This document shows positions 26,073-35,781 of a stretch of 64,000 nucleotides of DNA, in pieces. This DNA is from Frateuria soli (GTDB taxonomy: Bacteria; Pseudomonadota; Gammaproteobacteria; Xanthomonadales; Rhodanobacteraceae): assembly GCF_021117385.1 (NCBI RefSeq), contig NZ_CP088252.1, positions 62,001 through 126,000 on the forward strand. The letters run 5' to 3'. The notes under the pieces were generated by a model. That model made no database searches and was not told where the DNA came from. It worked only from the letters and a program-made list of their open reading frames with translations. The translations under genes were made by a program, and so were the position numbers. Within the stretch, counting starts at the first letter, position 1. Every line of letters begins with the position of its first letter.

Positions 26073-26996
26073 TCAGTAACGGGGAACGGCGGGATCGACC
26101 TCGCGTGCCCAGGCGTCCATGCCACCTTCGACGTTGAACACGTTGGTGAAGCCGTGGGCCGCGAAGCGCTCGGCCACGCCGCGGCTGGAGTTGCCGTGGT
26201 GGCAGATGAAGGCGATCGCGGTGTCCTTCGGCAGTGCTGCCAGCGCGTCGTAGCCTTCGTCCTCCAGCACGCGTGCCAGCGCCAGCGGCGCGGCCTGCGC
26301 GCGGCCGGCGGCCGGACGCACGTCGACCAGCAGTACGCTGCCGTCGGCCAGGCGTGCCTTCAGTTCCTGCACGGACATCGACTTGATCTCCTGCGCGCCG
26401 GGGAACTTCAGGCTGAGGCCTTCGCCCTGCACGGTGGACACCCAGTCGATCACGATGCCCTTGGCGCGCTGCGCGCTGCCCGGGTCGAAGTGCACCTCGA
26501 TGCCGTTGGCGGCCACCACGATGTCGTGGTCGCCTGCGGGCGCGAGCTGGAAGCCGGCGCTGTGGTCGGGGCCGATCTCCAGGTGCAGCGCCAGGCCCTG
26601 CGCGTTGGCGATGCCGTTGCGGATCGCTTCGGCGGCCTTGTCGGTGATGGTGATCTCCGGCGGCGTGCGGTCCGGCGGCGCCGCGCCGAACAGGGTGTGC
26701 AGCTCGCCGCTGGCATACATCTGGCGGATGATGTCTGCGCCGCCGACCAGCTCGCCCTCGACGTAAAGCTGCGGAATCGTGGGCCAGTCGCCGTAGACCT
26801 TGATGCCCTCGCGGATATCCGGATCGTCCAGCACGTTGACCGTGTGGTACTCGGGCAGCAGCTCGTTGAGCGTGTTGGTCGCCGCGGCGGAGAAGCCGCA
26901 CATCGGCTGGCGGCGGTCGCCCTTCATGAACAGCACCACGCGGTGGTCCTTGAGCAGGGTTTCGATGCGTTCGCGGGTGGCAGGATCGAGGGACAT
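26073..26996 (-). CDS. Monothiol glutaredoxin / A-type-like / rhodanese fusion
   Basis: 307 residues with three domains. The first (about 1-105) is a monothiol glutaredoxin of the Grx4 class with active site CGFS (Cys33) and the glutathione-binding WPTIPQLYV. The second (about 110-200) resembles the HesB/IscA A-type scaffold (ITDKAAEAIRNGI ... IDWVSTVQGEGLSLKFPGA) but contains none of the three iron-binding cysteines. The third (about 205-307) is a single-domain rhodanese with Cys265 in CHHGNSSR. It is probably involved in Fe-S cluster or sulfur handling. A GGAG ribosome site precedes ATG 26996. The 3' end is the source of the fragments repeated downstream. Confidence 0.9.
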   Translation of the reverse strand: MSLDPATRERIETLLKDHRVVLFMKGDRRQPMCGFSAAATNTLNELLPEYHTVNVLDDPDIREGIKVYGDWPTIPQLYVEGELVGGADIIRQMYASGELHTLFGAAPPDRTPPEITITDKAAEAIRNGIANAQGLALHLEIGPDHSAGFQLAPAGDHDIVVAANGIEVHFDPGSAQRAKGIVIDWVSTVQGEGLSLKFPGAQEIKSMSVQELKARLADGSVLLVDVRPAAGRAQAAPLALARVLEDEGYDALAALPKDTAIAFICHHGNSSRGVAERFAAHGFTNVFNVEGGMDAWAREVDPAVPRY

Positions 26997-27069
26997 GGGA
27001 AAGCTCCGGCAAAGAGGGCCAATGATACGCCCCGAAGCCGGGATGACGCAGGCGGCCCCGACCGGAGCG

Positions 27070-27669
27070 CTATTCCACCGCCGCCGCGGCCACCGGCAGG
27101 ATGGCCTCGGTCCATAGCGCGTACTGCTCCGCGCTCGGGTGCAGGCCGTCGTGGGCGACCTGTTCCGGATGACGGCGGGAGATGGGCGTGATGTCCACCC
27201 AGCGCGCATCGGCACGACCGGCCTCGTCGCGGGCGATGGCGTTGTAGGCGTCCAGCGCCTGGGCGACCTGGGTCGCATCACGCCCCTGCTCGCGCGCGAA
27301 GCGGGTGACGCCCCAGTCGGGGATCGACACCACGACCACGTGCGAGGCGCGGTCGCCGGCCAGGGCGATGGCGCGATGCAGGAGGCCGGTGAACTGCGTG
27401 CGGTACTCCCCGGCAGTGCGCCCGCGGTACTGGTTGTTGACACCGATGAGCAGCGTGACCAGGTCGTAGGGTGGGCTGAGCGCGGCCGCGTCCATGCCGG
27501 CGGAGAGCTCGTCGGTGGTCCAGCCGGTGACGGCGATGATCTGCGGCTCGTCGATGACCACGCCGCGCGTGCGCAGTTGCCGCACCAGTTGCGCGGGCCA
27601 GCGCCCGGCGGCGGGGACGGCTTCGCCGATCGTGTAGGAGTCGCCAAGGGCGAGGTAATGCAGCGGCAT
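27070..27669 (-). CDS. SGNH/GDSL-type hydrolase
   Basis: 199 residues with SGNH blocks: GDSYTIGEA (catalytic Ser), GVNNQYRG (oxyanion Asn) and DGLHPS (Asp-x-x-His). These define a serine esterase or lipase of the GDSL family. There is no signal peptide, so it is cytoplasmic; carbohydrate or acyl esters are plausible substrates. The start at 27669 follows GGAGG at good spacing (CCGGAGGCCCCGC); the open frame upstream is intergenic repeat. The Grx-rhodanese gene follows after 73 bases on the same strand, so co-transcription is likely. Confidence 0.9.
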   Translation of the reverse strand: MPLHYLALGDSYTIGEAVPAAGRWPAQLVRQLRTRGVVIDEPQIIAVTGWTTDELSAGMDAAALSPPYDLVTLLIGVNNQYRGRTAGEYRTQFTGLLHRAIALAGDRASHVVVVSIPDWGVTRFAREQGRDATQVAQALDAYNAIARDEAGRADARWVDITPISRRHPEQVAHDGLHPSAEQYALWTEAILPVAAAAVE

Positions 27670-28054
27670 GCGGGGCCTCCGGTGGTGGATCCTTCGACTC
27701 GGCGCTGCGCGCCTGCGCTCAGGACGAACGGCTTTTTTCCGGCGCTTCATGGAACCGGACGCTTCATGGAACGTCATCCACGAAAACCGTTGCCCCATGA
27801 AACCGTTGCTACATGATCCGCCGCATCAGATGGAACCGTTGCATCGGACCGGATGGAACCCGTCGCCGGATCGGATGAGATCGGTCATCGAATGGAACCG
27901 TTCGCCGAGCGTAGCCCGCAGGGCGAAGTCGAAGTGCCCGCCTCAAACCACAAACCCGAATTCCGCTCCCTCCGGAAGAAGGGGGCGGCGGCGGGGAGGT
28001 GAGGGTCCGGGCAAAGCGGGATATCCGCCGTTACCCAGCCTCTCCGCCGGGGTT
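27670..28054. other. 385-bp intergenic region with dispersed and short repeats
   Basis: No gene seen. 27692-27732 is a TTCGACTCGGCGCTGCGC-type sequence (ending near CAGGACGAACGG) of a sort I recall as dispersed in proteobacterial intergenic DNA, followed by TTTTTT. A partial inverse (CCGAGCGTAGCCCGCAGGGC) lies near 27905. Between them is the ATGGAACCG array. The right part (27960-28020) is purine-rich. Confidence 0.6.
27749..27907. repeat. Array of degenerate ATGRAACCG repeats
   Basis: Six copies of ATGGAACCG or close variants begin at 27749, 27766, 27797, 27830, 27853 and 27892; three extend to CCGTTGC or CCGTTCG. Spacing is irregular (17-39 bases). It lies between the SGNH and aminotransferase genes, and no protein is supported. 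Confidence 0.7.
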
Positions 28055-29299
28055 TCAGGCCACGACCGATTCCCGCGCCTGCTCCTGCGCCATCCGCGAG
28101 AGCACCCGCTCGATCCGTACCAACACGTCCGCCAGTTCCGCCGGCGACGGCAGCAGGGTCAGGCGGAAATGCCGGCTGGCCGGCACGTTGAAGCTGGAAC
28201 CAGGCACCACCAGCACGGCTTCCTCTTCCAGCAGGCGCAGCGCGAACGCGTTGTCGTCGAAGCGCGGCAGGCGTTCGTCGCGGACCCGCGGAAAGGCGTA
28301 CAGCGCCCCGGCGGGCGCGACCACGTCGAGATACCCGCTGGCCGCCACGCCTTCCAGCACGGCGCGACGCGCCTCGTGCAGGCGCCCACCCGGCGCCGTT
28401 AGCGTGGCGATGGTCGCGCGGCCGGTCAGCGCCGGCTCGACCGCCCATTGCGCGGTGACGTTGGCGCACAGGCGCAGCGCCGCCAGCAACTGCAACGCAT
28501 CGCGGTAGGCACCGGTGTGCGCCGGATCGCCGGACAGGCTCAGCCAGCCCACGCGGTAGCCACAGGCGCGATGCACCTTGGACAAGCCGCCGAAGCTCAG
28601 GCACGGGTGCGCACCGGCGATCTCGGCCAACGGCTGGAACGGCACGTCGTCGTACAGGATCTCGTCGTAGATCTCGTCGGCGAGCAGCAGCAGCCCGTGC
28701 CGCTGCGCGATCGCCACCAGCCGTTCCAGCAGCGCGCGCGGATAGACGGCGCCGGTGGGATTGTTCGGGTTGATCAGCACCAGCGCGCGGGTGCGCGGGG
28801 TGACGAGAGCCTCCAGTTCGTCCGGATCGGGCAGGTGCGCGTGCTGCGCCAGGCAGCGGTAATAGCGCGGACGCCCGCCGTTGAGGATGGTGGCCGCGCT
28901 CCACAGCGGATAGTCGGGACTGGGCACCAGCACTTCGTCGCCCGGTTGCAGCAGTGCGCGCAGCGACAGGTCGATCAGCTCGCTGACGCCGTTGCCGACG
29001 AAGATGCGTTCCACCGCCACGCCCTGCGCACCGCGCGCGCGCTGCTGGGCCGCGATCGCCTCGCGCGCCTCCTCCAGCCCCTGCTCGTGGCCGTAGCCCT
29101 CGCTGTCGGCCAGGTGCGCGGCGATCGCCTGGCGCAGGTGTCCCGGTGTCTCGAAGCCGTAGCGGGCCGGGTTGCCGATGTTCAGCTTGACGATGGCGCG
29201 GCCGGCCGACTCCAGCTCGCGGGCGCGGCGGGTGAGCGCGCCGCGGATCTCGTAGCGCACGTCGCCAAGGTGGGGGCTGGGGATGATCGGGGCCGGCAC
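28055..29299 (-). CDS. PLP aminotransferase class I/II (AlaA-like)
   Basis: 414 residues, fold-type I. Substrate and PLP motifs are clear: NIGNPARYGF at the N-terminus, SPDYPLW, INPNNPTGAVY, the aspartate in LADEIYDEILYD, and the PLP lysine in GLSKVHRACGYRVGW. The closest match by these motifs is AlaA, which makes alanine from pyruvate using glutamate. The ADEIYDEI and LSK..RACGYR pattern fits that group better than aspartate aminotransferase. It is divergent from rsgA across 207 bp. The far end of the gene faces a repeat-rich region, and I see no clear terminator. Confidence 0.87.
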   Translation of the reverse strand: MPAPIIPSPHLGDVRYEIRGALTRRARELESAGRAIVKLNIGNPARYGFETPGHLRQAIAAHLADSEGYGHEQGLEEAREAIAAQQRARGAQGVAVERIFVGNGVSELIDLSLRALLQPGDEVLVPSPDYPLWSAATILNGGRPRYYRCLAQHAHLPDPDELEALVTPRTRALVLINPNNPTGAVYPRALLERLVAIAQRHGLLLLADEIYDEILYDDVPFQPLAEIAGAHPCLSFGGLSKVHRACGYRVGWLSLSGDPAHTGAYRDALQLLAALRLCANVTAQWAVEPALTGRATIATLTAPGGRLHEARRAVLEGVAASGYLDVVAPAGALYAFPRVRDERLPRFDDNAFALRLLEEEAVLVVPGSSFNVPASRHFRLTLLPSPAELADVLVRIERVLSRMAQEQARESVVA

Positions 29300-29492
29300 G
29301 CGCGTTCTCGGGTGGGGCGAAAGCGGCGATCCTAGCAGCGCCTTCCACCCCTTTGCAGGATCGCACCCGTGGACGATCCCGCATCAGCCAGCCCGGCAGA
29401 AAAGGGGACACCGCCCGCAAGTGCGCCGCTGTGCAAGAACCAAGGCCTTCCCCGCAGGCGAGGCCGGCACGGGAGCGCGCCCTGGAAACAGG

Positions 29493-29498
29493 CATAAT
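29493..29498 (+). promoter_or_regulatory. Candidate -10 box (CATAAT) of rsgA
   Basis: CATAAT ends only eight bases before the rsgA ATG, so a transcript starting the usual 6-7 bases later would be leaderless or nearly so. No strong -35 is seen. Confidence 0.4.
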
Positions 29499-29506
29499 CG
29501 ACGGCC

Positions 29507-30559
29507 ATGAGCGATGCCGCGACCCTCCAACGCCTGCGCCACATCGGATGGCGCGGGGACCTGCCGCCCGGTGGGCGCCGCATCGCGCGCGTGGTGGCGC
29601 AGCATCGCGCCGGCTATGAACTGCACGACGGGGTGGCACTCTCCGGCGCGCAGCCGGCGGGGCATTTCCTCAAGCGCACGCTCGACCCGGCCGAGCGGCC
29701 CGCGGTGGGCGACTTCGTCGAGGTGGAAGATGGCCGTCCGCCGCACATCCTCACCGTGCTGCCGCGGCGCAGCGTGCTTTCGCGCGCCGCCGCGGGCGAG
29801 CGCTACGAACGCCAGATCATCGCCACCAACATCGATTACGTGCTGGTGCTGACCGGGCTGGACAAGGACTTCAACCCGGCGCGCATCGAGCGCTACCTCT
29901 CGCTGATCGAGGACTCCGGCGCGCAGCCGGTGGTGCTGCTGAGCAAGCTCGACCTGCATGCCGACGGCGATGCACGCCTGGGCGCCCTGCGCGAGCGCCT
30001 GCCCGAGGCCACGCCGGTCCACGCCATCAACGGCAAGGACCCGGCAAGCGCCGCGCTGCTCGCGCGCTACCTCGGTCCCGGCGACAGCGCGGTGCTGGTC
30101 GGCTCGTCCGGCGCCGGCAAGTCGACCCTGACCAACACGCTGCTGGGCGCCGAGCGCATGGCCACCGGCGAGGTGCGCGCGCACGACAGCCGCGGCCGCC
30201 ACACCACCACGCATCGCGCGCTGCTGATGCTGCCCTCGGGCGGCTGCCTGATCGACACGCCCGGCATGCGCGAGCTCAAGCTGACCGGCGAGGAAAATCT
30301 CGACCTGTTCGCCGACATCGAGGCGCTGGCCGAGACCTGCCGCTTCGCCGACTGCGGCCACGGCAGCGAACCCGGTTGCGCGGTGCAGGCGGCGCTGGAT
30401 TCGGGCGAGCTCACTGCCGAACGCTGGCGCAATTACCTCAAGCTGCGCGACGAGCGCGAAGAGCAGGCCGCCACGCTGGAAGCGCGCCTGCGCCGCCAGC
30501 GGGGCGGCCGTCCGCCGGACCGCCCGCACGGGCACCGTGGCCGGCGCGAGCGGGAATAG
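29507..30559 (+). CDS. rsgA: Ribosome small-subunit GTPase RsgA
   Basis: 350 residues. RsgA is a circularly permuted GTPase that helps late maturation of the 30S subunit. An N-terminal OB-fold (about 40-110) precedes the G domain, in permuted order: LSKLDLH (G4), then GSSGAGKSTLTN (G1/Walker A), HTTTHRALL (switch) and DTPGMRE (G3). A C-terminal zinc motif CRFADCGHGSEPGC completes the family signature. The C-terminus is an Arg-rich tail. The open frame starts at ATG 29507 directly after a -10-like box, with little room for a Shine-Dalgarno site. Confidence 0.97.
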   Translation: MSDAATLQRLRHIGWRGDLPPGGRRIARVVAQHRAGYELHDGVALSGAQPAGHFLKRTLDPAERPAVGDFVEVEDGRPPHILTVLPRRSVLSRAAAGERYERQIIATNIDYVLVLTGLDKDFNPARIERYLSLIEDSGAQPVVLLSKLDLHADGDARLGALRERLPEATPVHAINGKDPASAALLARYLGPGDSAVLVGSSGAGKSTLTNTLLGAERMATGEVRAHDSRGRHTTTHRALLMLPSGGCLIDTPGMRELKLTGEENLDLFADIEALAETCRFADCGHGSEPGCAVQAALDSGELTAERWRNYLKLRDEREEQAATLEARLRRQRGGRPPDRPHGHRGRRERE

Positions 30560-30607
30560 GCGGGGCATGCACCGCACCTGCGCGAATCCGGGCGTCTCCT
30601 GCGCCGC

Positions 30608-31897
30608 GTGTCCACCGGTGCCGCGATGAACGTCGACGCATCGTCCCGCGGGCATTACGCCGCGCTCGACCGGCGACTGCTCGCCGCCACCCGCACCATC
30701 AACATCCTGCCTGCAGTGAGCTGGCCGGCTTCGCTCGAGCAGCGCATGATCGCCGCCTACGACAGGGGCGACTTCGCGCTGCCGGAGGTGCAGTACGTCC
30801 GCCCGGACCTGGCCGGGGTCCGCGCCGAACTGGCCGCGATCGAGCGCGAAGCCGAGGTGCTGCTGGTGGGCGATCCGATCGGCGACTACCTGTGCCGCAC
30901 CGCCACCTCCTGGCGGATAGCCGCCGAGATGCTCGAGGCGGTCGGCAGCGCCGGCGTCACTGCCCCGTCGATTGCGCTGTACGGGCGGCCCGGCGACACG
31001 ATCCCCGGCAGCAGGAAGAGCAACCTCGACGCGGCGCGCTACTTCGTGGAGCTTTCCGACGAGCTGGGCGCCGACCTGCTGGCCGATACGGTCAGCATGG
31101 ACCTTTCCGCGGAGCAACTGCGCGCGGATCTGGCCCGGGTGCTGGACGAGTTCTTCGGCCCCGGGCGCATCGCCATCGAGGTCGATCCGGAGCTCACCGC
31201 CAAGGCCGCCGCCGGCGCTACCCGCATCCGCCTGCGCGGGGGCGCGCACTTCAGCGAGTACGACCGCCACCAGCTGCTCGCGCACGAGGCGTTCGTGCAT
31301 TCGCTCACTGCGCTCAACGGGCGCGAGCAACCGTTGCTGGGTTCGCTGGCGCGGACGTCGCCGCGCGTCACCGCGACACAGGAAGGCCTGGCGGTGTTCG
31401 CCGAACTGATGTCCGGGGCCATCGACATCGCGCGGCTCAAGCGCATCAGTCTGCGCATCCTTGCCATCGACATGGCGCTCAATGGCGCGGACTTCGTCGA
31501 GGTCTACAAGTACTTCCGCCACTGCGGGCAGGGAGCGGCCGACAGCTTCCATTCGACCCAGCGGGTGTTCCGCGGCGTGCCGGTGACCGGCGGCGCGGCC
31601 TTCGCCAAGGACAACGTCTACCTGTCCGGCCTGCTCACCGTGCACACCTTCTTCCGCTGGGCGTTCAAGCAGCAGCGCATGGACCTCTTGCGCTACCTGT
31701 TCGCCGGCAAGCTGGCCCTGCACGACGTGATCACCCTGCAGCCGCACTTCGAGGCCGGCACGTTGCTGCCGCCGCGCTGGCTGCCGCCCTGGATGCAGCG
31801 CGTGCATGGCCTGGCCGGCAAGCTCGCCTTCTCGCTGTTCATCAACGGCATCCACATGGGGCAGGTGCAGGCCGACGAGCTGAACCTCCGGTTGTAG
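30608..31897 (+). CDS. QEGLA-motif (DUF1704/MATCAP-like) metallopeptidase-family protein
   Basis: 429 residues from GTG 30608, or 423 from ATG 30626. It carries the motif that names the family, TATQEGLAVFAE (Gln258 onward), about 30 residues after a zinc-protease-like HEAFVH (His226, Glu227, His231). Members are annotated as flavohaemoglobin-expression-modulating QEGLA proteins, and the same family includes the animal tubulin carboxypeptidases (MATCAP). It is therefore probably a gluzincin-type peptidase acting in the cytoplasm; no signal peptide is seen. The bacterial substrate is unknown. It lies 48 bases after rsgA on the same strand. Confidence 0.85.
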   Translation: MSTGAAMNVDASSRGHYAALDRRLLAATRTINILPAVSWPASLEQRMIAAYDRGDFALPEVQYVRPDLAGVRAELAAIEREAEVLLVGDPIGDYLCRTATSWRIAAEMLEAVGSAGVTAPSIALYGRPGDTIPGSRKSNLDAARYFVELSDELGADLLADTVSMDLSAEQLRADLARVLDEFFGPGRIAIEVDPELTAKAAAGATRIRLRGGAHFSEYDRHQLLAHEAFVHSLTALNGREQPLLGSLARTSPRVTATQEGLAVFAELMSGAIDIARLKRISLRILAIDMALNGADFVEVYKYFRHCGQGAADSFHSTQRVFRGVPVTGGAAFAKDNVYLSGLLTVHTFFRWAFKQQRMDLLRYLFAGKLALHDVITLQPHFEAGTLLPPRWLPPWMQRVHGLAGKLAFSLFINGIHMGQVQADELNLRL

Positions 31898-31980
31898 CCC
31901 CGGTGCGCGGCTGCCATGCCGCGCGGTCGCGCGGCCGGGCGATCCCCCGGGCGACGGAGCCCGCCCAGCGGCCCGCCTGC

Positions 31981-31986
31981 TACCAT
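31981..31986 (+). promoter_or_regulatory. Candidate -10 box (TACCAT) of maeB
   Basis: TACCAT in the context TGCTACCATG, 38 bases before the maeB ATG. No convincing -35 partner. Confidence 0.3.
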
Positions 31987-32024
31987 GTGAGACCGCTCCC
32001 TCGCAGAAAAAAAAGCCGCCACCC

Positions 32025-34337
<2,313 letters not shown>

Positions 34338-34383
34338 CCCTCGCTACGGCGTATGCTGCGCTCGCGCGCCGGTCTTACGGGGT

Positions 34384-34408
34384 GGATGCGGGACGTCCGC
34401 CCGCATCC
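34384..34408. other. GC-rich hairpin downstream of maeB
   Basis: GGATGCGGG and CCCGCATCC pair perfectly (9 bp) around a 7-base loop, 47 bases after the maeB stop. There is no T-tract, so termination is uncertain. The rest of the 247-bp gap holds nothing I can identify. Confidence 0.5.
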
Positions 34409-34584
34409 TGGAGGCACGACGAGCGCGCGGGGATTCCGGAGCACGATTGCATGGCGCATCCGCGCGCGGCGCTGGCCGGGTGCAGGCGTTCGCGCGAGTC
34501 ACCGGCAGTTCGGGAACTGAACGGCGGGTACCCGGCCATGGAGTGGCGTTCGAAACGCAAGGCATCCTTGGGGTCGGGTGAGCC

Positions 34585-35568
34585 ATGTCTGAAAACGCAC
34601 TTTCCGCCAGCATCCTGCTGCTCTGCTACCGGGATGCGCCCTATATCCGTGCTGCGCTGGAGTCGGCGCTGGCGCAGACGGTGCCGTGCGAGATCATCGT
34701 CTCCAACGACTGCTCCGACGACGGTACCTTCGAACTGGCGCAGGAACTGGTCGAGAACTACCGAGGCCCCCACCGCGTCAGCGTGCGCCGCAACGAGCAC
34801 AACCTGGGGGTGGCCGCGCACGTCAATGCGACCGTGCCGCTCACCCATGGCGACATCGTGGTGATGATGGCCGGCGACGACATCTCCTACCCGCACCGCG
34901 TCGCGACCATCCTGGAGGCCTTCCGGCGCCGGCCGCAGGCCACGGTGCTGGGCAGCGACTTCGACGGCATCGACGAGGAGGGCCGTCCGCGCGCCGTGTC
35001 CTTCCGCCGGCGGCCGGAAGTGTTCGGGCTGGACTACTACGTCAGCATTGGCCGGCTGATCGGCCTGCTGGGCGCGGCAATGGCGTTCCGGCGCGAGGTG
35101 TTCGAGCGCTTCGGTCCGCTGCTGGGGCCGATCGAGGACAACGCGCTGAGCCTGCGTGGCGCGCTGCTCGGCGACTGCCTGAACCTGCGCCAGCCGTTGC
35201 TCAAGTACCGCCAGCACGCCCACAGCGTCAGCGCCGGCGTGTTCGCGCGGCACGAGCCGCCGATGCTGCGCATGCAGCGCCGCTACGAACGCACCATCCG
35301 CTTCTACCGCGGCACCGCCGACGACCTGGAGCGTTGCCTGGCGCAGATGCCCGAGCTGCCGCCGCGCCGGCGCGGGCTGGCGCGCGACATCGTGTCGATG
35401 TACCGGATCGAGGCGGACGCCCGCGAAGCCCTGCTGCACAAGGCCCGCCGGCACTGGCTCAAGCCGATCGCCCGCGGCCTGCTGCACCTGGGCCTGCGCC
35501 GCAAGAGCGCCGAGCGCGCGCTCAAGCTGTTCGTGCCGCGGCGCTGGTTCGGCCTGTACGGCCGCTAG
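34585..35568 (+). CDS. Glycosyltransferase family 2
   Basis: 327 residues. The GT-A fold begins at SASILLLCYRDAPYIRAALE, with the nucleotide-binding IIVSNDCSDDGT and the DxD-like metal site in MMAGDDISYP (about 95). The likely catalytic EDN follows in GPIEDNALSLRG. The C-terminal 100 residues are Arg-rich and helical, without obvious membrane spans, so it may sit at the membrane surface. It probably transfers a sugar in a surface polysaccharide pathway, but no other such gene is adjacent, and donor and acceptor are unknown. The start ATG 34585 has a GGTGAG-type site upstream. Confidence 0.88.
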   Translation: MSENALSASILLLCYRDAPYIRAALESALAQTVPCEIIVSNDCSDDGTFELAQELVENYRGPHRVSVRRNEHNLGVAAHVNATVPLTHGDIVVMMAGDDISYPHRVATILEAFRRRPQATVLGSDFDGIDEEGRPRAVSFRRRPEVFGLDYYVSIGRLIGLLGAAMAFRREVFERFGPLLGPIEDNALSLRGALLGDCLNLRQPLLKYRQHAHSVSAGVFARHEPPMLRMQRRYERTIRFYRGTADDLERCLAQMPELPPRRRGLARDIVSMYRIEADAREALLHKARRHWLKPIARGLLHLGLRRKSAERALKLFVPRRWFGLYGR

Positions 35569-35607
35569 TCCCCGGTCGTTCCCCTGCAGGGCGCACCCTG
35601 GCGCAAC

Positions 35608-35629
35608 CGCGGCCCGCAACCGGGCCGCG
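35608..35629. terminator. GC-rich hairpin after the glycosyltransferase gene
   Basis: CGCGGCCC / GGGCCGCG stem with loop GCAACC, 40 bases after the stop. It lacks a T-tract. Confidence 0.4.
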
Positions 35630-35694
35630 TGAGCCCGTCGTGCCCCGGCCGGTCGCACACAGGGTGCGTCCGTGCGGCCGACGCCGGCCCTCAT

Positions 35695-35724
35695 CTGGCA
35701 GCAGTGCACCCCGAAAGCTAGAAT
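35695..35724 (+). promoter_or_regulatory. Candidate sigma-70 promoter of aceE
   Basis: CTGGCA (35695-35700), an 18-base spacer and TAGAAT (35719-35724). This is the best -35/-10 pair among the TAGAAT sites in the window. The predicted leader is about 50 bases. Confidence 0.5.
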
Positions 35725-35781
35725 CGGGGGCTCCCCACACGTCGAATACTAGAGGCGCCCAGCGCGCCGCGGAGAAGCTTC

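Larger units (their letters stand above)
25282..26175. repeat. Four tandem copies of a ~230-bp unit
   Basis: Units begin at 25282, 25511, 25743 and 25926 (229, 232, 183 and about 250 bp). Each holds the last bases of the SDR gene, a REPIN and the last roughly 30 codons of the Grx-rhodanese gene in antisense. Unit 3 lacks about 49 bp of the rhodanese part. Both ends of the unit carry GCGCYCGGCC (25282-25291 and 26166-26175), which could have mediated unequal duplication. The intact gene ends lie in unit 1 (SDR) and unit 4 (rhodanese). The 763 bp between the two stops hold no gene. Confidence 0.93.

Noticed and set aside
25259-26125. A 288-residue minus-strand open frame with repeating peptide blocks
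   Set aside because: It is a by-product of the tandem duplication: the frame runs through REPINs and repeated rhodanese 3' ends. The intact gene end and stop codon lie at 26073.
27692-27735. Intrinsic terminator ending in TTTTTT after a GC-rich stretch
   Set aside because: The stem is weak, and the sequence looks like a dispersed repeat ending in a T-run. Neither neighbouring gene ends there.
29352-29455. Decayed REPIN between the aminotransferase and rsgA
   Set aside because: Fragments such as GCAGGATCGCACCCGTGG and CCCGCAAGTGCG are suggestive, but arms do not pair over more than six bases.
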